Positions 39,001 through 51,000 of a stretch of 64,000 bases of DNA are shown piece by piece. The translations under genes and the position numbers were made by a program. Under the pieces are notes generated by a model. That model was not told the origin of the DNA. It saw only the letters and a list, made by a program, of their open reading frames with translations, and searched no databases. The stretch covers positions 73,156,401 through 73,220,400 of the forward strand of contig JAKGHH010000001.1 in assembly GCA_022828595.1 (NCBI GenBank). Reading direction: 5' to 3'. Position 1 is the first letter of the stretch, and each line of letters opens with the position of its first letter. Source of the stretch: Nelumbo lutea (taxonomy: Eukaryota; Streptophyta; Magnoliopsida; Proteales; Nelumbonaceae).

Positions 39001-42000
39001 AGTTATAGCCAAGTCAAGTGCAAAAGCAGAATAGCTATGGAACATGGTGTTTCAGAGCTTCTCTGGGTTTGGTCCTTACTGGGAGAGCTTGGAATCAACG
39101 CAGAGGAACCTATGGCATTGTATTGTGATAATCAAGCAACGATTAACATTGTTCATAACCCAACTCAGCACGATAGGACAAAGCATATAGAAGTAGATAG
39201 GCATTTCATAAGAGAGGATGACATCTGGGGAAGTTTGTCTGCCATCATTTGACTTCCAACTTACTAATGCACTCACCAAGGGGGTTGCACAAAGCAAGCT
39301 TGAACATGATCTACGCAAGTTGGGAATGTACGACATCTACTCCCAACTTGAGGGGGAGTGTTGAGGTTTTAGTAGTTTATGTTTTATGTTTTAAATTAGT
39401 GTTATTGGGCCCAAGTCCCAACAGTTTAGTGCTTTCTTTTATGGTATTGACAGCATCCGCCCTATTAAGGGCAATATTAGACATTGTAGTTCTTTTTAAT
39501 TAGTGACTATATAAGTTAATGAGTGGGGCATCCAGATCTATCATTGGCTTCTCCCATCTTTTCTTCTCATTCTCTTCTTCTCTTCTCTCTAAGAAACATT
39601 TCTTCTTATACTCTTTTACTTTTTGTTATAAATCTGGTTATATTTTCTGAATTTTCTACTCATTTTGTTTTAGATAAGTAGATATACAAAAATGTAGAAA
39701 CTATGTGTGCAAGTGTAAAGTTCAGAAAATCCAATTTAATTAAATAAATAAAAAGTTAAGATTTTGGATCCAGAAATACAAGTGTTGCATGGGGCACAGG
39801 ACATATCTAAGGTCAAAAGGTTTATCTTACTACTAATGGTCTCTAGGGAAAATGGCACTCATCATGTACATAAGTTGTTCATTCATTTCAAATAAACTAG
39901 GAGAAAAATGGAAACACTATGTAGAAGGGCACCTCAAGAATCCAAGGTTTTGGAATTCATTTAGGATGGCCCTTGCAACACTGACAGTCACCCAAGAGGG
40001 AGTGTGTGATGCAGGCTGTCCATGTGAAAGTAGAAGAAAATTTTCCCTACCATCATTTTCCTCTTGCTTTTCTATTTCTCTACCCAACATGAATTCTTCA
40101 GTGTTACAAAACCTTTTTTTTTTTATAAATGAGGAAATCTATTAATCACAGAACATAGGAGATACAAGTGACCCAAGATGAGGCATGAGGTGCAACCTCT
40201 TCAGAAAAGCCAAAAGAAGATTCTTAAACATTCAAGTCCACACTTTTGACCATGTTCCCTATTTTGTTTTTTATATTTATTTATATCATAATATATATAT
40301 ATATATATATATATTCTTTTATTTTTATATCTCCATACTCAGGAATACCTGCCTTACCAAGATGCTATATTAAAACACACACAAAAAAAAAATTTACATA
40401 GAGGACATTGTTTCAATTGCATTGACATAAGAAATGATGCTTCAGTCCCACCATATTAAATGCATACCTCCAACATCTAAAAATTTCAGCTTCTCATTCA
40501 AAATGATTCTGGCCATAATAGAAGCCATAATTGGAGTGGTGAAGTTCAACACAATAGCCTGAGATAGAGGTAAGCTTTGTATGCTGAAAAGGAAAGTCAA
40601 CTAGCTTGTCATTATTAAAGTAGTTACCAAGTATTCAGAGGATAGAAGTTGGAAGCAAATTGCAAAAACATTATAATCAAAGCAAAGCCATCAACAACAG
40701 AAGGCAGGATGATCGGAGTATCAATGGTAGTTGAGAAAAAAACACAGGACAAGTGACCAGGAAACATTAAGCAAAATGGGCTTCAAATTGTAATTATTAA
40801 GTTAAAGATATAGTAACGGTAAGAAATAAGAAAACAAAATAAAGACAAGCCCTTAAAGTGTTCAAAAAAATCTTGAAAGATAAAACTTAGGCATGGTTCA
40901 GACAAACATTATGCAACAATCCTTGTCCCAAAGATGACAATAACAAGAAAGAGAGGTGCTAGAAAATCAGTAAGCCTCTTGCCTTCCGGCACTTTTAACT
41001 TCTAGTCAATGGCAGCATGCCACCTGGATGACAACTTGTCAGTGGGCATCCCCTTAGATGATTTACTAGAAGTGGTACCACTACATCTAGGATGTATTTT
41101 GGGCCTTCTCACCCTGTATAGTTGCATTGTTGTTTTTGGGATGCATAGCATTTTTAGAGTTGGTTTCTTGTATTTGGCCCTGCCAATCTAAAAGTGGTCT
41201 GCTCTCAGACCTGAACCCACATTCTCATGCTAGAATTTACCCTTACACCAAGTAATGACCCCCATATCATTAAGCATTGTGGATGGGACATGGTTTATAT
41301 TAATTATAAGCACCTAATTTTTCCCAACACTTGAGCATCCTAAATAATTATTTCCTTTTCTGCAGTATTAAAAAATAATGTGGAACGTGCTCTGCTGACC
41401 TAATATGAGGTTTATGGTTATTTTGACTGACACAATAACTAAGCATCATTCAAAATAATGTTTCAACTCCATAGTCCATATTCAAGCAGTATTGTGTTGT
41501 TGCTCTGCCACATCAGCTTCAGCTGGATTATAGTCAGATTTTTATATGAATTCTAACAACACATTTGAGAGGCAGATTATTATAAATAACAGAGGAATAT
41601 TTTTTTTAATAATCTCACATCTGCAGAATCTGCCACATAAGGCAGACAGTCATAACCGCCTGCTGTTTTCTCTTAAAATGCTTGGAGGCTGTATTATTTG
41701 TAAGAAAGCATAGGTTTAACATTAGATGATGTAACATGGTTGCATTATTATGAACAATACATCCCTGAGCAGGTATTCAATTACAAATATTGACCACCAT
41801 GCCTCTCCATGATCCCAACTCTCTAAAATTCCCATTTTACTTTCCAAAGTTTCCAAAACAAGGTAGAAAAGGCCCAAAAAAAAAAATCAAACGAAGCCAG
41901 AAAGAGAAGTTGGGAGCATAATCATTTCAGTTGTCATTGGTAAAGGATAATTTTTTGTTCCTCTTTTGTTGTGAAGAAGGAGAAGAAAAGTTGGGAGCAA

Positions 42001-45000
42001 GAAGACAAACAAAGATCTTCTGTTTACCTTTTATTTTCTACATTTCCTCTCTCTATTTCTGCCATTTTCCCCTACTGTCATTTTCCATTTCTTTTTCTTT
42101 CTTTATGGATGAGCCTTAGCTAAGCTAGGAATCCTTCCTTTGTCTTGAAATAAATTACCAAGGGCCAGAGAACTTGTTTAGAAAAGTGGTATTTGATTGA
42201 ATGAACAGAGGCAATAAGAGGCACCTCTAGGTCTTTAAAAGCCACTGTTTAAAAGAAAGGGAAAATGACAAACAAGGATCTTCTGTTTACCTTTTATTTT
42301 CTATATTTCCTTTCTCTATTTCTGCCATTTTCCCCTACTGTCCTTTTCCCTTTCTTTTTCTTTCTTTATGGATGAGCCTTAGCTAAGCTAGGAACCCTTC
42401 CCTTGTCTCGAAATAAATTACCAAGGGCCAGAGAACTTGTTTAAAAAAGTGGTATTTGATTGAATGAACAGAGGCAATAAGAGGCACCTCTAGGTCTTTA
42501 AAAGCCACTGTTTAAAGCTGCATATTTTAGTTTTACTTTTTCTAAATAAAATGGTAACTTTATTAAAAAAAAAAAAACTGATTTTCTCAGTTGTCTTAGG
42601 GAAAATAATGTCAAAATTTCCACTAACTTTTTGACAAAATTTTGATTTTTCTAAGAGGAAGTTTTGCCAAAATGTTCTCTTGAATAGAACTCCCTTTCCA
42701 AGCCAAGTAGAAATTTGTTGGATATTAATATGTTAGTACTTCATTTGCTTAAAAGGAGATTAGATATAAATATCTATTTAAGTTGTGATTGACTAAATAT
42801 ATTCAGGAAGTTCCATGGTGCATGTTTGCTGATGACATTGTTTTAATTGATGAAACTAATGAAGGATTAAATGCAAAATCAAATTTATGGACAAATGCCC
42901 TAGAAACAAGAGATTTTAAAATAAGTAGGGCCAAAATAGAGTATATGACATGTGAATTTAGTAATAATAGCAGTGCAAATCAAAATACACTTAGGATTAG
43001 AGACCAAGAGATAACTCAATGTGACCAATTCCGGTACCTTGGTTCAATAATTCATAACAAGGGAGAGATTGAGGAGGGATGTCACCCGAAGAATTAGAGC
43101 AGGATGGGCAAAATGGAGGGGTGCATCTGGACTTCTATGTGATAGGCAAATACCACCTAGATTAAAAGGAAATTTCTATAAAAAAGTTGTTAGGCCAGCT
43201 ATGTTGTATGGAGCAAAGTGTTGGGCAGCCAAGAAAGAACATGAAATGAATGTGGCAAAAATGCAAATATTAAGGATGAGTGGAAAAACCAGAAAGGATA
43301 GGACTAGGAATGAAGTTATCTAAAGGAACCTAGGGCTAGCTCCTGTAGGTATATACCGCTCACTCAGACCCTCAAAGAACGAACACTCAGACATTAGGAT
43401 TAACACCACAGAAGCATATGCGAGTAGCTTGCAATCGACGGGCATGCTGCGATAAACTTACGAGACACTATTACCTCAGTGGTGAACTCGCGATACACGA
43501 AGCAGAACCATGATAAACTCGCGGTCCACCAAGCCCAGTCAATGCCCAAACCTAAAGAAACCCCACAGGGACCCGTCCAAAGGACCCAAGCCCACCTGAA
43601 CGTGTGATGAAGCTACACCCACTACAATGTGCGATGAACTCACAACCCATGAGCCCACTCTTGACGACGGGTTAGAAGGGACATTAGGCCGAGCCCATGG
43701 CAAGGCCCGCGTGTGCCTGGACGCACACAGACCCACGATAGCAAAGAACCCTGCAAGCCGCCACGAGGAATCAACAAAGCACCGATCGCCGACGGTGACA
43801 TCACCATTACCACATAAGACTAGCTATAACACGCAAAAAGGTAGTGACGCACGTGAGTAATGAGGGATTTCGAGGATAAGGAATGCCAGTCCCTGAGAAG
43901 ATTCTCATGAAACACGTGGCGATACCCAGTAGCACATCCAATAATTGATAGCGAATCAAATATTCCCTTCCCCTATACGGAGCAAATATCTTCATCTCCT
44001 ACCTTTTAGGATCTTGGGATCTCATCCATAAATAGGGATCCCCCTCACATCAGAAGTCATCCAATCCCAAGCAATCTGTTGCCTAGCACCCCCGAGTTAT
44101 CCTGCATCCTCAACCCAAAGATCCTCACTTCCCTAACCACGAGACCCTTCTCTGTCTTTCAAAGAGACTGCTCCTCACCCCAGCCTTACCCCGCCTACAG
44201 CTCCAATAGATGATAAAATGAAAGAGAGTAGACTAAGATGGTTTGGGCATGTGCATAGAAGATCACCGACTATGCTAGTTAGAAGAAGTGATTTGTTACA
44301 CATTGAAGGGCCTAGAAAAGCTTGGGGTAGACCAAAAAGGACATGGCTAGAAGTAGTAAGAAATGATCTAAGCACTAATAATTTAACAGTGGATATGGAT
44401 TGGTGTAACAAGATTCATGTAGCCAACCCCATATAGTTGGGATAAGACACGGATGATGATGATGATGATGATTTAAGTTGTGATCAAATTTTGATTTTCT
44501 AAGGGGAAATTCTATCAGTTTTTTTTCTGAAATTTCCCTAAAACTAGATTCTAAAATTAGAAGTGTCATACCCCCCACATCCATCCCTTGCATCATCATT
44601 GTATTTTTTTTTCAAAAACGTCAAAAATTCCTTAATCCGCATCTCCTTTTGATTTTTCCATATAATGGCCATGTTTAGAGCTAGGGAAATTCTAATAGCT
44701 TATCCTACCCAATTTGAGCCCCAAATCCAATCCCCTCTTTTCTATTGGTAACTGATTAATTTTATCATATTGCAAGAAAAGAATGATATACAAAAATTCT
44801 ATGCCACACCCCCCTTTAGACTAGAATAGGCCAGACCCTGCTGCATAACACCTTAATCTCAAATTTTCTTGCTTACAACATTTTTTGTTATTAAAGAAAA
44901 GAATGGTATACAAAAAACCTAATCCCTCATTCTTTTGTTTTGCTTCTTTTAAAAACTACCAAATGTTTCTGTGTATCTTCAATTTAATATTTTCATCCTT

Positions 45001-48000
45001 TATTCTCTCTTAACCGTCATTTTAAAAGAGGCTTTTGTTTTTCATCAGCTGCTGAAAATTTTATTGATTAGATTAAAAGAATGATAATGTTGCATTCCGG
45101 TGCCTAAGAACCCCTATACTTTTGCGAGAAAAAAGAACCCTATACTTGATAATTTTCAAGTAGCAACCCCACTTTTGGTTTAATAATATAATAAATTTTC
45201 CACGGGTGCCACCTTGTGAAAGAACCAATGGTGATCCTAACCACATTATTCCATACCCTTTTGTCCATCACTTTATTAAGAAAAAAACTAAACATTGCTT
45301 ACATTTTTCAAGTCTTGGTTTCTAGGTCGTTTTTTCAACCAACTTGGCTTTCTGCATGTGTGACACTAGACAAGTAAATGATGTTCTGTTTATCTTTTGT
45401 TTTCAGCCCTCCACTTCCATTTTCATTTTCATGGTTTGATTGATCAAAGCAATCCCTGTACAGATTTTGCAGTGTCATGATAAACCTAAATTTCTATCCA
45501 GAAACCCTTTAAACTAGCTGTGTTCACACTATTTTCTTCTAGATTTTAGAAATGTTTTCCATAAAAACTTGTTCTATCAACATGGAGAAAGGTGATATTT
45601 TTGTTATTCTAATGACTGAGAGAATATATTGTAATAAGATGATGCAAACATATCTGATGAGGGCAGATTTGGCCCTCCAGTGGAATTGTGACACGTGGCA
45701 CCTCGTGACAACTAGGCAAACACCCAACCAACAACTTACGAAGTTGGTGACCCACCTGGGCACCAGTCTGGCCGGCCTAGCACGGGTGGCGTGACCTGCA
45801 CACGGCCCGCGCGACCTGGCGCGACCTGCGCGCGGCCTGCGCGACCTAGTTGACCCGGATCAGCCTAGCACATGATCCAGCCAAGCCGCCCATAAGACGC
45901 CCACCGATAAACTCGGCAGCATGCATACCCCACAAGCTCAGTAGCTCACCAAAGAGCTCGCCAAAGAGCCAGGTAGCTAGGCAGAGTTTGCCACAAGCAG
46001 TTCGGCAGAGCTCGCCACAGGGAGTTCGCCCTCAGGCAGTTTTCCACCAGACAGCTCGCCATAGGCAGCTCGTCACTTGTAGAGAAGTTCGGTACAAAAG
46101 TAGTTTGGCGTATCGTAGGAAGATCTCCTGCCTGACGACCTGGCCTAGACACTGACCCGCCGACTGACACAAGCACCGACCTAACAACCTGACCCAAACA
46201 CCGACCAGCTGACTGACGTAGGCGCCGCCCTGACAACTCGGCCCAGGCGCCAACCTGGCCGCCTGACACAAGCACCAGCCTGACGACCTCGAGGAATTCA
46301 CCACCATACCCCAGTTCTAACAGGATGTGACAAGTCTTACCATTTGGAGGCTTTTCACCCATCTAACCCGCAAGGACTTCGGTATATAAAGACCTCACCC
46401 CCCAAAGGGGAGGGAGATGAAAAAAGGGAAGTAATCCATGCTCTCTAGCTCTCTCGTTTCTCCAATATTATTTTCAAAGCTCTCTATAATCAGAGTGCTA
46501 ACTTAAGCGTCGGAGAGCCCCCGCCGGGAAAATACCCCCGGGACCTCTGATTCAGTTCTCGCAGGTCCCTCAGCTTCCGTCGCCTACAAAGAGGAGGAAA
46601 AGATGGAGTTCTCGTAGGTCCCTCAACTCCCTCCACCTACAAAGAGGAGGAAAAGATGGAGTTCTCGCAGGTCCCTCAGCTCCCACTGCCTACAAAGGAA
46701 AGAAGACCACCTCATGCTGAGGGCAGTCGGATTGCGCCGCACCAGGGAGCTCCACCATTCTCTAAGTCCCAGTCGCCTAGTAGGGAGTTCGCCACCAGGT
46801 AGCTCTCCACCAGGCAGTTTGCCACCGAGCAGCTCGCCACTAGGCAGTTCACCACCAGGCAGTTCGCCATCAGGGAGTTCGCCACTAGGCAGTTCGCCAC
46901 TAGGGAGCTCGCCACCAAGCAGTTCGCCACCAGGCAGTTCGCTACTAGACAGTTCGCCACCGGGCAGTTTGCCCCTAGGCAGTTCACCAAGTAGCTCATC
47001 ACTAAGGCACGCCACCACCGGGTCAAATAACGAGGTACTTAGCCAAAAAATTTTACATCACAAAACATTGGTACGTGGCCGAAAACGGTTACATCAATAT
47101 CCTTTTTCATTTAAATCTTTTCCTCCCCATTTTGTGTCTGAAACTCACTTTTTTTATGGTTTTATACAAAAATTGCCTACTTATCCATTTCTCATGGTTA
47201 GTAGTCTATATGGAGCCTGCTTTCAAATTTTGCATTTCATTCTTAAATCTGAATGACCAATCTCCTCACCGATTTGTAGATGGGTGAAAGATCTTCATTT
47301 CTTTTTTCCTTTTTTTTTTTTTTGATAAGATATGAAATTTTACTGAAATTAAAGAATAACAGGAGAAAGGTTCAAGGTGGAAACTTCAACCACAGAGGCG
47401 CAAGCTGCAGCCTCAATGAGAAAAAAGCATATTACAACTGTGCCCAAAATAATTGATTCTTTTGTATCCCTTGCTTAGCTAAACAATCTGCCACACCATT
47501 CACAAAGCTCCCCTAAGTGACCAAGGCGCTTTCTCTGGTTCCCTTAACCACCCGATCTTCATTTCTTTTTTCCCTACTCATGTAAGGGACCTGCTCCAAA
47601 TACTTATTCACACTAATCAAAATTCGAAACCGATCGTGCCATTTGTATTTGTTAACCATAAAAGAAAATTAACAAATAGATACTCACTCTTTAATGGGCC
47701 TGATTGATCTTTAGTGGACTAAGCATACCCAGAACTGGATGATGACCAAGGTTGAACATGATATTTACCAAATGTAACATCACATACAGAATAGATACTT
47801 GTAGATGTACTCTATCTCTATGGCATCAACACTTGTAAAATGGAATGTTCAAACAAGGTATACCATAAAGCGTCGGTAAATGCTAGAAATTCAATTAAAT
47901 ATGGCAAGACAAATCTTGACTGAGGCTTTCTGATGGTTTTAATTTAGGGTTAGGAAAAAGAAAAATTGGGTAATGAATCAGTTGGTTATAATTTAGGGTT

Positions 48001-51000
48001 TGAAGAAGCTCAGAGAAAAACTGATACCTTCTGGAGACATAGAGGATGTGAATAAAGAGGGTTCCAAATGCAATGTTGTAGGGGTGAAGTTCCAATAGGG
48101 AATAGTCAGGGGTCAAGTTTTGGTAAGATGTATGAGTTTGTGTATTGGTTCAAGGAGGCTGTTCTTTGGAGTTTGGAAGGTTCTTTTGGCTTGGAAGTTG
48201 AGGGTTTGGTAAAGGGTTTTGGTTGGATGTCAGGTTTTTCTATCTCTTCTCTTGGGTGACTTCTGGTCACCTTTCTTGTAATTTCTTTTTCTTTTAATAA
48301 TTTTTTTATTTGTACTACCAAAAAAATATAGTTTCAAAAACTATATAAAGCATGATATTACATGGCATACCCTCACCTATATCAGTGACCTTGTCCGTAT
48401 CCATATTTGGGCATCACAATACTATCCCATGCACCAATTCTCTACTACAAATTGCTTTGAGTCCAATTCTTAAATAATGCATCCTGTTCTTCTTCTCCCT
48501 CTACCTCTCAAACCTTCCCCTCCCCATATAAAGCTTAGATATATGTTGACCATCCTTCCCATTTAAGTTTCTAAACTCATAACTTTTATAAGAGAGGAGT
48601 ACGACAAAAGCATAATGTTGGAGCAAAGATGATAGTTGTGTAAGATGTATAGAAATATCTAAACATTCCCCCATTAGAACCTAAAAACATCATAGCTCAA
48701 AAATCATATTCCATTTGTAGAGAGATACTAAAATAAGAAAGTAAGTTGGAAGATCCAAAAGGGTGCTCAAAGTTCAACTGCACTAGAACTGATACCATCA
48801 CAGCAATCAAAAAAGAACATGATTGAATAGACCTAAAACAGAAAATCCACATATAAGGTCATAAACTACTTAATATATGCTGATTCTTGACTTAAGAGAT
48901 ATTTTTAATGATACCACATATTGGAGTCTTCCATCCTCCTGACCCATAGCACAGACTCATATTTGTGTGTGCATGACAGACATAAAGAGAAAAACTTCTT
49001 CCCATCCTAATACATGCAAGCGTAAATAATAAACATGAACCACTTTAGAAAACTTTTACCTGTATACAAAACTGAACAATGAGAGGTATCCCATTAAGGC
49101 TCTTGAAAACAAAAGTTTCCGTACATGGGTTGGTCCAAAGATAGGTTGTCTAGTCCTTTTCAACCACACAAATGATGAGATCAAGATAATTGTACACCTC
49201 ACAAATACAATTTCAAATAATGGAATTGGTTGACCTGTCATTGCAAAATAAAATAAGATAAAAAAAGAGCTATGATGAACATAATGACAAATAGAACATC
49301 AGAACAAGGAAAGAAAATCAATATGAGTATTCCATAGGCAATTTATGCAATTCATTCTGTCTAAACTAGAAAACTCTGTCCTTAAAAAGGACATTACCCA
49401 ATGTTGGTCCCAGCAATCAGGTGTCTTGGGAGGGGTGGACAACCTAACCTCTATTATTGTTTTTTGCATAGAGTGGCCCCTCTCAGACTTGAACCATGCT
49501 TGTCATCCCGAGATCTTACCATTTCACATAAATTGAATTATCATAGCCAAAGCATAATATGACAAGAAATTATCACTTACATCCACATAAACACAAAAGT
49601 TATAGCCAATTCCATGGAACCAGTGTTCTAAAAGCACAATGCACAAGGCAAGGAATGCAACGCACCTTTTCGAAGCAAGGACACAAAAATGCAAAAAAAA
49701 AAGGCAAAAATTCAAAAAAATGCAAGAATTTTAAATATGTTAAACATAATATTAATTAAAAAAATATAAACTTAAATTTTAAAATACATAAACATAACAT
49801 GTAAAACATATTCAGAATGAAAAACATGTTAAACTTTTGGTCACTTTATTTTTTTTCCCAACTGCATTACTTCAAATTGCTAAACATTTTGCATTCCTAA
49901 TTCTAGAGGCCACCTTTGTACTAAACCCCTTGAGGCAACCCAAACAAGTTCATGTTAGGTTCTTAAGTTCTTAATCCTTACAAGAAAAATAATTTTATAT
50001 TTTTAATTATCTTTTAAAAATATATCTTGTATTAGGATGAAATGAATGAACAACATTAGCAAATAGGGGGTTCTCAGAGCTTTGGTGAGCAAGTTCGGGG
50101 GCTCCACCCCCAACCCAACCACTAGGCTTAAAAAAAAAAAGCAAAATGAACAAATTTTGAAAACGTGCACACCTGAGCTAAGTGCAAGGTGTACAATGCA
50201 CATGCCTAGGTGCACTAGGCACACACACCTTTTGAAAATGTTGGGCCTAGCCATGCCTTTTAAATCACTGCATGGAGCAATGTCAAACATACTAAACTTT
50301 GTTGGTAATTGGTAATAATCACTAATATCAAGTTGTAGTTTCTTTACTTCACTATGCTTAGGGATGACAATGGGTTGGGTTAAATGGTAAACCCGGCTTG
50401 ACCCGACCCAATAGGATCGTGTTAGGGTTTTGATTCTTTGACCCCAGTCGGGTTTGGGTCAGGTTTGGGTTTTGGCTGACTTGCCCCACTGGGTCATGAT
50501 ACCTTGCATATATACCAAGTATTCTTGCAATTGTTTGACTTCTAACTTTATAGGCTTAAAGTTTATAATTTATTTATATGTTGATTTTGATTTTCTTCTT
50601 TTTCTAAATGGAAAAAATAACACCTTAGAATCTATAAAACAATTTCCTTATTTAAATTAATGTACTTTAGGTCTTCAAAATGTGTTAAAAAATACATTTA
50701 AAACTATACGGGTCAAGTCAGGTTAGAAACCGGGTTAAAACCTATAGGGTCAGGTCGGATTCGGGAATCATGTATTTTAAGCCGGGCCGGAACGGGTTTG
50801 GGTTGGAGTGCTGGAGGGTCAGGCTAGGGTTGAGGCAAACCGTGTCGAACCCGACCCGTTGACATCCCTATGCTAAGTACCAAGAGATAATGGTTTTAGA
50901 TTGATCCGAGATGCAAAAACATATTCGTGCATGTCCTATTCTTCTGTTGGCCACCACTTTGCAAGGAAAGCATGGCAAAATGTACTTAAGCTTCCCCTAT

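Larger units (their letters stand above)
14281..39660 (+). mobile_element. Copia-1: outer Ty1/copia LTR retrotransposon, heavily nested
   Basis: Seen: LTRs at 14281-14592 and 39359-39660, the target duplication CATTT at 14276-14280 and 39661-39665, the Met-tRNA primer site TGGTATCAGAGC at 14593-14604, and a polypurine tract TTGAGGGGGAGTG just before the right LTR. The order gag, protease, integrase, RT, RNase H is that of Ty1/copia. It was interrupted by Copia-2, a LINE, a small non-autonomous repeat and Copia-3; part of RT is lost. It lies antisense to the transporter in intron 4. Non-functional: multiple stops and frameshifts. Confidence 0.92.
45655..47060 (+). mobile_element. Gypsy-like LTR (possibly with start of leader)
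   Basis: A GC-rich block is bounded by TGATG (45655) and CATCA (47056-47060). It has a TATA box TATATAAAGACC at 46383, AACTTAAGCGTCGGAGAG at about 46501-46518 (a word typical of plant Ty3/gypsy LTRs) and, just after, CATTGGTACGTGGCCGAAAA, resembling a decayed primer-binding region. No matching second LTR or TSD was found. Frames inside (Gly-Glu-Leu-Pro repeats) come from the minisatellite. Confidence 0.55.

Noticed and set aside
46623..47026. Frames encoding regular Gly-Glu-Leu-Pro or Ser-Pro-Pro repeats
   Set aside because: They arise from the 15-bp minisatellite, whose length is a multiple of three, so all frames stay open.
41030..49540. Functional tRNA genes suggested by A/B-box-like words
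   Set aside because: No complete cloverleaf could be drawn; the words sit in SINE-like segments.
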